This document shows positions 8,672-16,867 of a stretch of DNA of 64,000 nt, piece by piece. A program made the translations under genes and the position numbers. Every line of letters starts with the position of its first letter. The stretch's first letter is position 1. The stretch comes from Chryseobacterium edaphi (GTDB taxonomy: Bacteria > Bacteroidota > Bacteroidia > Flavobacteriales > Weeksellaceae), in contig NZ_JAOTEM010000001.1 in assembly GCF_025628985.1 (NCBI RefSeq), positions 248,001-312,000 on the forward strand, given 5' to 3'. The notes under the pieces are model-generated. The model searched no databases. It was not told the origin of the DNA and saw only the letters and a list, made by a program, of their open reading frames with translations.

Positions 8672-10819
8672 TTAAGGTAATTTATTTAGATTTTCCACTT
8701 TGATATTCCAGTTTCCGTTTTGAGGAAAACCGGGTGCGTTTTTTTCCGGTCCGTTATCCCATCCCGCAGCCATCAAAGCAACAGCTGAAAGAAAAGCACT
8801 ATTTGCAGGTAAATAAGCAGGGCAGGCTAATGGTTCTTTAGCACGTTGTACATGTCCGTTCTTTAAAAATACTGCACCGGGAAGGGCATTACACAAAATA
8901 TCTATCGCTTTTTCCTGTTCGCCTAAGCGTGCCGCTGTCATGGCTCCTTTCCCTAAGCTCCAACTCACAAAACTCCTTAAACCATTACGTTCATAAATAG
9001 TATTAAAAGTATTGTGCATCACAGAAAGATCTATGAGAGGTGTTTGAGGTAAATATCCTAAACTCATCAGCATTGCAGAAGAAAAGCCTCCTCTTTGGTC
9101 ATACATATCGGGGTCTGTTTCCATTTCCAGATATTTATCGTCCTTTATTGTCGGGTATGATAATTTTTTCAGGATCTCGTCCCAGCGTACATTTCGCGGC
9201 ATCCCCATACGAACGCGCCAGTCCTGAGCAACTTTTAATCCGTAATACCACTGTACCAACTCAAAAGTTGGATTCTGAGTAGTATTTTCATTGGTCTTTT
9301 CGTTTACACTTTTTAGAGGTGGTCCGAGAATAAATCTGTCAGTTTTCGCATCATAAAAAGCGTAAGAAGCCAGAAAATTAGCCGACTCAAAGACAACATC
9401 GCTGTATTTTTGGAGAGTTGCATCATTTGGGCTCTTCCTGTATATCAATTCGGCTAAATAAATAGGGTTGGGCTGGTTCCAAATAATAAAAGGATTGATT
9501 CCTCCCGGACTTGTTCTCCCATCAATACCTGCCATTTTTGGCCATCTTGCTCCTTCAAAACCTTCACGTTTTGCTTCCTTTAAAGCAATAGGCAATATCG
9601 TTTTGTACCAGCTAAAGCTTTTTTCCAATAAATCGGTATGATTCCACTGGTAAAACTGCGCCGCATGCCACCAATATACTTCTGAATTATGCTTACCATA
9701 CCAACTGATATGAGTTAAACCCGTCTCTTGAGGAGGAAAAGAACCTGCATAATTTATCTTCATCAGATATTGTGAAAGAATAACTCTTCTTTCCAATTCC
9801 CCCGCACGCGGATCTTTGCTGCCCGAAAAATCTACTGCACCGCCTTTAGTCCAGTAATCTTTCCACGAAAGTTCACTTGCAGTACGCACTTCAGAAAACT
9901 GTGGAGGATACTGTTTAATAGGTTTAAGAGAAAATCGGCAAACAATCTGAAGGTTTTCTGAACCTGTTGCATTCAGATAAAAATGATGTGGTTCGTCTGA
10001 TTCAAATTTCGCCTTTCCCTGCCAATAAATAGTTACATAATATTCAGTAGAATCAATGATTCTTTTCAGGAGTACATTATTAGATCCTTTGCTGATTATT
10101 GTGGTTGTATGCAGACTGGGTTTATTCCATTCGAAGGGTGGTTTGTTTTTAATAGATAAATCATAGGCATAAGGAAAACGAAATGCAGGTTTTAATTTTC
10201 CTTCTTTTAGCAATGATGACTTCAGAGAAAATGCAACAATATTTTGATCCGGGCTGCTCACTGTTTCCACAGTAACTGATTTTCCGTCTATCTCATAAGA
10301 ACTTGATAATAGTCCTTTCCACAAATTGAGTTTTTGATTAACGTGATTGATGTCGCTTACTTCCAGAGATTTACCGTTTCCTCTGACCAGACTGATCTGT
10401 CCCAGTGGAGCAGGGTGAGGATTTTGCCTGAAATATTCGCCTGCAGCACTTTTTTCCTGACTTGCATACATAATTTTGCGACCGTGAAAGTCACTTGCTT
10501 TCATGGCATCTTCCAGTTTCAGGTTTTTCGTATTGGGAAAAGAGTGCCATGCAAATGTAGAAAGTGTTTCTAATGGAATTCCGTTTGTGTAATAATACTT
10601 TTCCAATGACTGCATACCTGTAATATCTGCGGTATATGCAAAGTCTCCATTGCCTATCGAAAGCGGAGACAATGGATCAATTTCATTTAAGATCACATTA
10701 TGCCTGTTCACCAAATCAAACCGATCAATACTTTGTGCTTTGGCAGTCATCGAAATAATAACAGAACACAAAGTGAAGAGAAGTGAATATCCTTTTTCTT
10801 TAAAAAATAATTGATACAT
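8672..10819 (-). CDS. Six-hairpin glycosidase-like secreted protein
   Basis: 715 residues; the hydrophobic start through SMTAKAQ is a signal peptide. An N-terminal beta-sandwich-like half (to ~residue 320) is followed by a helical half with features of (alpha/alpha)6-barrel glycosidases: WYGKHNSEVYWWHAAQFYQW, GARWPKM, NPIYLAELIYR and SVALMAAGWD. The architecture recalls GH65/GH95/GH15-like enzymes, but I cannot assign a CAZy family. Its position directly ahead of a pectate lyase points to a role in plant or algal polysaccharide breakdown. No SusC/SusD pair is visible beside it, so this is a minimal polysaccharide unit. Confidence 0.65.
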   Translation of the reverse strand: MYQLFFKEKGYSLLFTLCSVIISMTAKAQSIDRFDLVNRHNVILNEIDPLSPLSIGNGDFAYTADITGMQSLEKYYYTNGIPLETLSTFAWHSFPNTKNLKLEDAMKASDFHGRKIMYASQEKSAAGEYFRQNPHPAPLGQISLVRGNGKSLEVSDINHVNQKLNLWKGLLSSSYEIDGKSVTVETVSSPDQNIVAFSLKSSLLKEGKLKPAFRFPYAYDLSIKNKPPFEWNKPSLHTTTIISKGSNNVLLKRIIDSTEYYVTIYWQGKAKFESDEPHHFYLNATGSENLQIVCRFSLKPIKQYPPQFSEVRTASELSWKDYWTKGGAVDFSGSKDPRAGELERRVILSQYLMKINYAGSFPPQETGLTHISWYGKHNSEVYWWHAAQFYQWNHTDLLEKSFSWYKTILPIALKEAKREGFEGARWPKMAGIDGRTSPGGINPFIIWNQPNPIYLAELIYRKSPNDATLQKYSDVVFESANFLASYAFYDAKTDRFILGPPLKSVNEKTNENTTQNPTFELVQWYYGLKVAQDWRVRMGMPRNVRWDEILKKLSYPTIKDDKYLEMETDPDMYDQRGGFSSAMLMSLGYLPQTPLIDLSVMHNTFNTIYERNGLRSFVSWSLGKGAMTAARLGEQEKAIDILCNALPGAVFLKNGHVQRAKEPLACPAYLPANSAFLSAVALMAAGWDNGPEKNAPGFPQNGNWNIKVENLNKLP

Positions 10820-11401
10820 ATTTTTTGAGGTTCATTTCATTTTAGATTGCTGTATGAGACCATCTTGATATTTAGATAAATCTGAGGTGTTTTTTAATAA
10901 ACCCTGACTACTTTATAACAGATCCTATCATCGCATTTGCGTTTCTCAAGAAAGATTTGCAAAAAACTCTGTGTATGAAATTTTTGGATTGCTCACCGTC
11001 TTGATTTACAGCTAAATTACTATGAACATATCAATAGAGTGTCCTGCACTTTCGGCACTCATATATTGTTCTTTATTTAAAATTTAAAACGATTATTTTC
11101 GAGGAAATAATTGTAAATAATTAAGAGATTGTGCGCTATTTTCAGCCTAGACTTTATGCCTAGAAAAAATAATTTGAAATGCTGTATGGAGTAAATAATA
11201 TTTCGCCAGTTAATAAATATCTGGTCAGTAACAATAAGATATATATCAGTCAAATGATTACTAAATATGATTTATAAAAAAACGATTTCCCTAATAATTA
11301 AAAAAGGGCAATTCACGGTTGATTGATAGAATTCTTTGGTGTTTTATGTGAATTAGAAGTCATATAATATTAAAGACGAGGCGTTTAAAATAATTATTAA
11401 A
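10820..11401. other. Intergenic region without recognisable gene
   Basis: About 580 bp of AT-rich DNA between two genes on the - strand. No ORF with a plausible start, RNA gene or strong hairpin was seen. It presumably contains the promoter of the glycosidase/lyase unit, but I found no convincing -7 element. Confidence 0.5.
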
Positions 11402-11806
11402 CTATTGCAGAATAATTTTATAGTATCCGTTTTCATCTTTTACATCAATTCCCACTCCTTTAAAAGTTAATTTATTAATCTGGTAACCATCACAACCACC
11501 TTTAAATTCGGAAGACTGTATTGAAAATTCAAAAATTTTAAGTGCAGAATAAAAAGTATAGTTTTTTGTACCGTTATAAGCACCCACGTTTTCCAAAATA
11601 ATTCTACCGTCATCAGTTTTGGTTAGCTGTACTCCGACATTATTTTCGTCACTCACTGAATACGGATTTAGCGTTCCATTGATAATCAGATTTTTGTCAT
11701 CAGCATCTACGAATTCAAAAACAATTGGCTGAGGAGCATTGTAACACTCATCACCACAAGCTGTTAAAACAAAAGTCAGTAAAAGAAACATTACAATTTT
11801 TTTCAT
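11402..11806 (-). CDS. Small lipoprotein, hypothetical
   Basis: 134 residues when started at the ATG whose codon lies at 11804-11806. The longer open frame upstream (to 11890) lacks protein-like character, while this start gives a classic lipoprotein signal peptide KKIVMFLLLTFVLTACGDE with the lipobox LTAC. The mature part is a small beta-rich domain of unknown function. It stands alone, and function is not inferable. Confidence 0.7.
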   Translation of the reverse strand: MKKIVMFLLLTFVLTACGDECYNAPQPIVFEFVDADDKNLIINGTLNPYSVSDENNVGVQLTKTDDGRIILENVGAYNGTKNYTFYSALKIFEFSIQSSEFKGGCDGYQINKLTFKGVGIDVKDENGYYKIILQ

Positions 11807-12002
11807 GGGATAAAGTTTAATTCGGTGAATTGTAAAGTTAATCATTAAACTATTGTATCCAAAATTATAACGAATAAAAGTCAAAAGCAACGATATACAA
11901 CAGCCAAATAGTTGTAAATTTTTGATGATAAATAGTATTTTAATTTTACATTTTTTAAAATTAACTGGTTTGTCATCAATGAAGATTCATCCATTAAAAA
12001 TT

Positions 12003-12010
12003 TAAATTTG
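12003..12010 (+). promoter_or_regulatory. -7 element TAAATTTG ahead of NUDIX gene
   Basis: TAAATTTG matches the Bacteroidota -7 consensus TAnnTTTG and lies 57 bp before the NUDIX start codon. A canonical -33 TTG at the right distance is not obvious. Confidence 0.5.
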
Positions 12011-12066
12011 TCCATTTACAAACTCAGTTTATTGGATGAAATTTACATTTATTAAAAATTTGACTG

Positions 12067-12708
12067 ATGTATAATCATTTGAAAAAGCCGGCATTTTCTT
12101 CGTTGATCAAAAGGCTTAATGAAAATCTCAAAAAAGAACTTCCGGGAGAAAAAGCACACCAAATAATGGAAGCTTTTTCAGCAAAATACCTGACCTTACA
12201 ACCGACTGAGAAAACCAGGAAAAGTGCGGTATTGATGCTTTTGTACCCAATTGATAATGAGGTTTATTTTCCCCTGATCCTGCGAAATTCCTACGAAGGT
12301 TTTCATTCCGATGAGGTTGGATTTCCGGGAGGCAGATTTGAGATGACAGATGAAAATCTTATTCAAACCGCACTTCGGGAAACGCAGGAAGAAATCGGAG
12401 TAAATCCTGAAGATATTGCTATTTTAGGAACACTGACTGAAATTTTTATCGGTCCAAGTGATTTCAATGTTTTGCCTGTTGTCGGATATATTCCGTTTCG
12501 ACCGGATTTTGTACCTGATCCACGGGAAGTTCAACAGGTTTTTGAATTAAAACTGAACTATTTTTTAGACCAAAATATCATAGGTTGCAGTGAAATCAGC
12601 ATTCCCGGTGATATGGTAATAACTCCTTACTTTGAAGTAAATAACCATAAAGTTTGGGGTGCAACCGCCAAAATAATTATTGAGCTGTTATCAGTTTTGA
12701 AACACTAA
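12067..12708 (+). CDS. NUDIX hydrolase, probable CoA pyrophosphatase
   Basis: 213 residues. The NUDIX motif spans residues ~88-112, with FPGGRFE and the catalytic RETQEEIG at 104-111. The preceding HSDEVGFPGG fits the CoA-diphosphatase (NudL/UPF0035) subgroup, whose members hydrolyse CoA to phosphopantetheine and 3',5'-ADP. The spacing between the first Gly and the conserved Glu is one residue longer than the generic NUDIX pattern, as is common in this subgroup. Cytosolic, single gene, convergent with the deaminase gene 5 bp away. Confidence 0.8.
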   Translation: MYNHLKKPAFSSLIKRLNENLKKELPGEKAHQIMEAFSAKYLTLQPTEKTRKSAVLMLLYPIDNEVYFPLILRNSYEGFHSDEVGFPGGRFEMTDENLIQTALRETQEEIGVNPEDIAILGTLTEIFIGPSDFNVLPVVGYIPFRPDFVPDPREVQQVFELKLNYFLDQNIIGCSEISIPGDMVITPYFEVNNHKVWGATAKIIIELLSVLKH

Positions 12709-12713
12709 GGAGT

Positions 12714-13178
12714 TTATTGCTTCGAAAGATATTCGGCAAACTTTTCATTCAGTATCTCACATTCATTTTGTAATATTCCTGATTCAATTTCAGGTTTACG
12801 GCCCCATTTAGGAATGTTTTCTGCTTCAAGAATTTTAAATTCCGAGGATTGTCCACCAACAAATGGAACGGAAACTCCGAATACAATTTTTGCAATTTTA
12901 TGATGCCTGATGAGATACGAGCACATAATGCACGGCTCGTGGGTAGAAAACATCACAGATTGATCCAAAACCTCTCGGTAACCATTTTTCAAAGCATCTT
13001 TTACCGCTAAAATTTCAGCGTGCTTTGTAATATCTCCGCTCGATTTTCCGGATTCGATTCCTCGGCCGATAATTTTATCTTCAAAAACCAGAATAGAACC
13101 AACTGGCGGATTTCCTTTTGTTAATGCCTGTTTTGCGAGCTCTATGCATTCAAGCATATATTTATTGTAGCTTTCCAT
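12714..13178 (-). CDS. Nucleoside deaminase (cytidine/guanine deaminase superfamily)
   Basis: 154 residues with the zinc-dependent deaminase signature: HAE at 53-55 (proton-shuttle Glu55) and PCIMC at 82-86 (zinc ligands Cys83, Cys86 with His53). The length and the GNPPVGSILV start are typical of stand-alone deaminases of the TadA/guanine deaminase group. The exact substrate cannot be fixed; the chromosomal tRNA adenosine deaminase is usually encoded separately. The gene lies 8 bp from the AraC gene end and may be cotranscribed with it. Confidence 0.8.
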   Translation of the reverse strand: MESYNKYMLECIELAKQALTKGNPPVGSILVFEDKIIGRGIESGKSSGDITKHAEILAVKDALKNGYREVLDQSVMFSTHEPCIMCSYLIRHHKIAKIVFGVSVPFVGGQSSEFKILEAENIPKWGRKPEIESGILQNECEILNEKFAEYLSKQ

Positions 13179-13186
13179 TTTTATCT

Positions 13187-14083
13187 TTAGTTAGATTCTG
13201 CACCTCTGTTAAAACCGATGGTATTCCTATAAATTTGAGGTGAAATATCCGTTTTATTTTTAAAAAGCCTGCTGAAATAATATTCGTCTTCATATCCGAG
13301 TTCATAGGCTATTTCTTTGATGGTTTTATCGGTAAGGTATAATTCGCGTTTTGCTTCAATGATAATTCGTTCAGTGATCAGGTCAGAAAGTGTTTTATTG
13401 AAATGATTCTTTGTAATTCTTGCAAGCGAAGCCGGTGTTTGATTTAATAAATCCGCATAATCACTGGCTGAATGTTTGGTGCGAAAATGATCTTCAATGG
13501 CATTTTTAAGATTCTGGATGACAAATTGCTGCTTAATATGTACCGTTTCAGAATCTTGAATCGTTTGTTGTTCAAGTTTAATTCTTGTCGCAGTAACCAG
13601 CAAAATCTTTAAGTATGAGATCAGAACTTCATCCTTTCTGAATGCATCATTTTTAAGCTCATTCGCGATACCATTGATCAAATTTAAGATAGAACTTTTA
13701 CTGAATTCATTTAAACCAATAAATGGTTGTTGATAGACATTATTGAATAAAATGCCGTTCGCTGCAATTTCCTTTTGGTGTCTGTAAATACAAAAAAAAT
13801 CGTGGTGAAATTGTATAGAAATTCCTGCAATTGATTTTTCAGACTGCAACATAAAAGGCTGATAAGGATAGAATGCAAACAGCGTATTTTCTGTGAAAGG
13901 ATAATCACAAAGGTCAACTGTGGCGACGCCTTCTCCCGAAGTGATCAGGATCAACGTAAAATAATTATTACGCTGAATATGGTCAAAATAGCTGTTGTTA
14001 TCAAACTCAAAAAGCTTGAAAGCCAGATTCCCGTTTTGCTCATTCACGAGCGTATACAGATTGTGATAACATTGTACTTGCAA
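13187..14083 (-). CDS. AraC family transcriptional regulator
   Basis: 298 residues. The C-terminal ~100 residues are the twin helix-turn-helix AraC domain (SASDYADLLNQTPASLARITK and TIKEIAYELGYEDEYYFSRLFK). The N-terminal ~160 residues form a cupin-like sensor domain. Neighbouring promoters at 14538-14600 and 15965-16027 share a tandem 21-bp-spaced operator, which fits a protein with two HTHs per monomer. I infer that this regulator controls the DsrE and old-yellow-enzyme genes, possibly in response to electrophiles or oxidants. Confidence 0.85.
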   Translation of the reverse strand: MQVQCYHNLYTLVNEQNGNLAFKLFEFDNNSYFDHIQRNNYFTLILITSGEGVATVDLCDYPFTENTLFAFYPYQPFMLQSEKSIAGISIQFHHDFFCIYRHQKEIAANGILFNNVYQQPFIGLNEFSKSSILNLINGIANELKNDAFRKDEVLISYLKILLVTATRIKLEQQTIQDSETVHIKQQFVIQNLKNAIEDHFRTKHSASDYADLLNQTPASLARITKNHFNKTLSDLITERIIIEAKRELYLTDKTIKEIAYELGYEDEYYFSRLFKNKTDISPQIYRNTIGFNRGAESN

Positions 14084-14104
14084 TTTAATTATTATTTTTA
14101 AATC

Positions 14105-14137
14105 AAAACTGCCCTCCGAAATTTCAAAGGGCAGTTT
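14105..14137 (-). terminator. Terminator after DsrE gene
   Basis: Stem AAAACTGCCCT/AGGGCAGTTT with A/T-rich flanks. On the - strand the T-rich tail follows the DsrE gene and precedes the AraC gene. Confidence 0.65.
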
Positions 14138-14147
14138 CAGAGTTTGG

Positions 14148-14513
14148 TTAGAATATTAAAATATCGTAACCGTCATTTCTCAAATTAAGAAAACTTGGCA
14201 GACCAGGAGTTCCCGGAACTTCGTTTTCATTTAATGATTCATACCCTGAAACTTCAGTTCCAAATACCGCAACACAACCTTTTGACAGACCGTGAACGTA
14301 AGCCTTCACTTCGTTGTAAAGTCCGTGTACAGGATGATCTGCTTTTTCCAATTGTTCCGGCCATCTGATTCCCGTTCCCTGGAAAATGATTTTTACATCT
14401 TCTCCTGCGTGTTTAAATTCGTAAGCTGATGCCAAAGCATTAAACACTCTTCCTAAAGATTCTTCTGACCCAGATTTTGGGTCAGAAAGAATAATAATTG
14501 CTGTTTTTTTCAT
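14148..14513 (-). CDS. DsrE family protein
   Basis: 121 residues using the ATG at 14511-14513; the longer frame upstream runs through the operator and a repeat element and is not credible. The fold is suggested by the TAIIILSDPKSGSEESLGRV start, VKIIFQGTGIRW, and the C-terminal region with the Gly-rich loop. DsrE-like proteins are small cytosolic sulfur-carrier or regulatory proteins; here the usual catalytic Cys is replaced by a different loop, so sulfur transfer is uncertain. Its promoter matches that of the OYE gene (see operator entries), implying co-regulation in a stress response. Confidence 0.75.
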   Translation of the reverse strand: MKKTAIIILSDPKSGSEESLGRVFNALASAYEFKHAGEDVKIIFQGTGIRWPEQLEKADHPVHGLYNEVKAYVHGLSKGCVAVFGTEVSGYESLNENEVPGTPGLPSFLNLRNDGYDILIF

Positions 14514-14537
14514 TGTATAGAAATTTAATTTACACTG

Positions 14538-14600
14538 CAAAGATGTGGGAATAACGGCCGCTAAAGAATGGATGATTTTCACTTTGTAATGGAGATTTTT
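14538..14600 (-). promoter_or_regulatory. DsrE promoter with tandem AraC-type operator
   Basis: Read on the - strand, AAAAATCTCCA is followed 21 bp later by AAAATCATCCA, then TTTAGCGG, and finally CATCTTTG as -7 element (TTTG at 14538-14541). The same layout with identical spacing occurs ahead of the OYE gene. The -7 box departs from TAnnTTTG, consistent with a need for an activator. Confidence 0.65.
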
Positions 14601-14624
14601 AAACCTGATTTTTCTTTTTTTTAG

Positions 14625-14727
14625 GAGCTTAATCCCGCTATCCGCTATATCTTTTTTGTTACGGCTTCCGCTTCGCTGCAGCCGCAACAAAAAAGGATGC
14701 CGCTTCTATCGGGGCTAGGGTTTTCAG
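14625..14727. repeat. Intergenic repeat element with long hairpin, copy A
   Basis: The core hairpin at 14651-14695 has arms CTTTTTTGTTaCGGC and GCCGcAACAAAAAAG around CTTCGCT. A related element with the same CTTTTTTGT...GCTTCGCT...ACAAAAA core is at about 54740-54815. Such palindromic elements are dispersed between genes in flavobacterial genomes; its GC content is well above its surroundings. Confidence 0.6.
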
Positions 14728-14771
14728 CTATCGATTTAAATGTTCAGTTTAAAACTTTTTAACAAAAAATA

Positions 14772-14799
14772 AAACGAACTCTACTGAAAAAGTTCGCTT
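14772..14799 (-). terminator. Terminator after OYE gene
   Basis: On the - strand, CGAACT...AGTTCG is followed by TTTTATTTTTTGTT, a typical intrinsic terminator after the old yellow enzyme gene. Confidence 0.75.
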
Positions 14800-14834
14800 T
14801 GATTTAATTATAAATTTTGAAAACTCTAAATTCA

Positions 14835-15920
14835 TTATGACCCTGGTTTTACAAAGGTCTGCCAGCCTCTCATCGTTTCGATAAATCGCTCACTGAGTCC
14901 TCCCTCACGAAGATAATCTGCCGTCACAGGCAGCTGCGGACTATCATACAAAGGATTAGCTTTTACCTGAAGCGGAAAATCCCGTTGAAGAATTCCTGCT
15001 CTGGCAATCAGGACAAAATCACAGCCTTCATCCAGCAGTTCTCTGGCACGCTGCGCGCTCATTATTTTCCCTGCAGTACCTAAACGTACACCTTTACGCG
15101 GAAGCTCTGTAAATACACTTAACATTGTTTTTCCTTGAAAATTTCCTTCTCTAGCCAACTGCGCCGAATCCCAAAGCGCCAGATCCAGGTAATCAATTAA
15201 TTCTTTATCAAATATTTCAGCGGTAATTTCCCGTAATTCCTCCAAACGAAGTCCATACCGCTCTATAGACAGACGCCAACCGATCTGAAAATCAGGACCA
15301 CAGGCTTTTCGGATTCCTTCAATGACCTCGATCGTAAGTCGTGCTCGGTTTTCTACATTTCCGCCGTATTTATCGGTTCTGTCGTTGAGATTTGGTGAAA
15401 GAAATTCAGATAAGATCCAGCCAAAAGCACCGTGAACGGAAACACCATCAAATCCAGTCAATTGTGCTCTCTTTGCGGCTGTAATAAAACTATCACGGAT
15501 TCTTTCGACTTCTTCGGTGGAGATTGCTTTTATATTCTTTAATGTTTTGCTTGATGCAGGAGCCGGAATTCCACCTACAGAAGGCACGGCACGATGTCCT
15601 GCATGGTGAAGTTGTACCGCAGACAGTGCACCTCCTTCACGAACAACCGTAGCCATTTTCGTCAATCCAGGCAAGTGTTTATCACTGTGAATGCCGAGTT
15701 GACGCTCAAATGCTATTGCTCCGGCTTCTACCGTAGAAGCGCTGGTTTGGATGAGTCCGTAACCGCCTTGTGCCAATTGTTCCATCCAAAATTGGTCATA
15801 TTTAGAAGCTGTGCCATCAATATCACTTTGCTGACTCGTAAGTGGTGCCATCATAAAACGGTTTCTCATTGAAGGACCATGAAGAAAAGTAAGTGGTTTA
15901 AATAAATCTGAAACAGACAT
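14835..15920 (-). CDS. Old yellow enzyme family NADH:flavin oxidoreductase
   Basis: 361 residues forming an FMN-binding TIM barrel. Visible motifs are NRFMMAPLTS near the N-terminus, QLHHAGHR at 103-110, the substrate/FMN region HGAFGWILSEFLSP at 163-176 and RTDKYGG at 181-187, and the phosphate-binding end GTAGKI...DFVLIARAG. The usual second His/Asn after HGA is Phe166, which may alter substrate binding. The family reduces activated C=C bonds of enones and nitro compounds, and is often induced by electrophiles. It is a single gene with its own promoter. Confidence 0.85.
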   Translation of the reverse strand: MSVSDLFKPLTFLHGPSMRNRFMMAPLTSQQSDIDGTASKYDQFWMEQLAQGGYGLIQTSASTVEAGAIAFERQLGIHSDKHLPGLTKMATVVREGGALSAVQLHHAGHRAVPSVGGIPAPASSKTLKNIKAISTEEVERIRDSFITAAKRAQLTGFDGVSVHGAFGWILSEFLSPNLNDRTDKYGGNVENRARLTIEVIEGIRKACGPDFQIGWRLSIERYGLRLEELREITAEIFDKELIDYLDLALWDSAQLAREGNFQGKTMLSVFTELPRKGVRLGTAGKIMSAQRARELLDEGCDFVLIARAGILQRDFPLQVKANPLYDSPQLPVTADYLREGGLSERFIETMRGWQTFVKPGS

Positions 15921-15964
15921 TTTATTAAATTTTTTGGTTGGACATATATTGATTTTGTCTGTTG

Positions 15965-16027
15965 CAAAGTTCCATTTATCGGAACCTGCTAAAAATGGAT
16001 GATTTTAATGATTTGATGGATGTTTTT
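15965..16027 (-). promoter_or_regulatory. OYE promoter with tandem AraC-type operator
   Basis: On the - strand: AAAAACATCCA, then 21 bp downstream AAAATCATCCA, TTTTTAGCAGG, and GAACTTTG (TTTG at 15965-15968). The first base of TGGAT (15996 on the + strand) is 31 bp from the TTTG edge, exactly as at the DsrE promoter (14569 versus 14538). The repeats also have identical 21-bp spacing at both loci. Confidence 0.65.
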
Positions 16028-16053
16028 CAAATCATTTTATTGAATTTTAATAC

Positions 16054-16085
16054 AAAAAGGGACATTCATCAATGTCCCTTTTTTT
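16054..16085 (-). terminator. Terminator of the SDR/quinone reductase operon
   Basis: Stem AAAAAGGGACATT/AATGTCCCTTTTT downstream of the SDR stop codon, with T-runs on both strands. Confidence 0.75.
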
Positions 16086-16104
16086 GTAGTTAATCTTATA
16101 ATTA

Positions 16105-16848
16105 CTAAGCACTTTGTCCTCCGTCGACATTGAGCGTAGTTCCTGTAATGTACTGAGCATCATCACTCGCAAGGAATGCTACCGCAAGACCAATGTCCTT
16201 TGGCTGACCATAACGACCTAAAGCAACTGCCTGAAGCATATGCTCACTGAACGGACCGTCAGAAGGATTCATATCAGTATTGATCAGGCCCGGCTGAATA
16301 ATGTTTACAGTAATATTCCTTCCTCCAAGATCTCTTGCCCAGCTTCTGGTATAGGCTGCCAATGCTGCCTTTGTAGCCGAATAGTCGCCTAATCCGGGAT
16401 AAGGGCTTCGGCTGGCACCTGTTGAGCCGATAGAAATGATTCTGCCACCGTCATTCATCAAGGGTAGAATAGAGCGGACTGTATGAGCAACGCCCAATAC
16501 ATTGACATTCCACTGTTTTTCCATTTCTTCTATATTGATACTTTCATCGTCTACCGCTCCATTGATAAACAGACCTGCATTGTTGACAAGGATATCTATT
16601 TTTCCTAGTTCAGTTGCTGATCTGATCGCAGACTCAATATCCTGTTTATTCCCTGTATCGGCTTTAATAGCTTTTCCTTTGACACCCAATGATTCAATAA
16701 GATCTACGAGTTCTTTAGCTTTTTGATCTGAACTTAGATATGTGAATATAACGTTCGCTCCCTGCGTAGCAAGTTCTTTTACGATTCCTGCACCGATACC
16801 ACGGCTCCCGCCTGTTACAAAGGCTGTTTTGTTTTTTAATTTAGACAT
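16105..16848 (-). CDS. SDR family oxidoreductase (copy 1)
   Basis: 247 residues, a classical short-chain dehydrogenase: NAD(P)-binding TGGSRGIG at 12-19, NNAG at about 89-92, catalytic Ser in ISIGSTG, and YSATK with the catalytic Tyr/Lys. The C-terminal DVDGG-type end is NVDGGQSA. It belongs to the FabG-like group, but substrate is unknown. It lies 19 bp downstream of the quinone reductase gene and is evidently cotranscribed from the FNR-box promoter at about 17869-17936. Confidence 0.85.
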   Translation of the reverse strand: MSKLKNKTAFVTGGSRGIGAGIVKELATQGANVIFTYLSSDQKAKELVDLIESLGVKGKAIKADTGNKQDIESAIRSATELGKIDILVNNAGLFINGAVDDESINIEEMEKQWNVNVLGVAHTVRSILPLMNDGGRIISIGSTGASRSPYPGLGDYSATKAALAAYTRSWARDLGGRNITVNIIQPGLINTDMNPSDGPFSEHMLQAVALGRYGQPKDIGLAVAFLASDDAQYITGTTLNVDGGQSA

Positions 16849-16867
16849 AATTATAATTGAATTGAAT

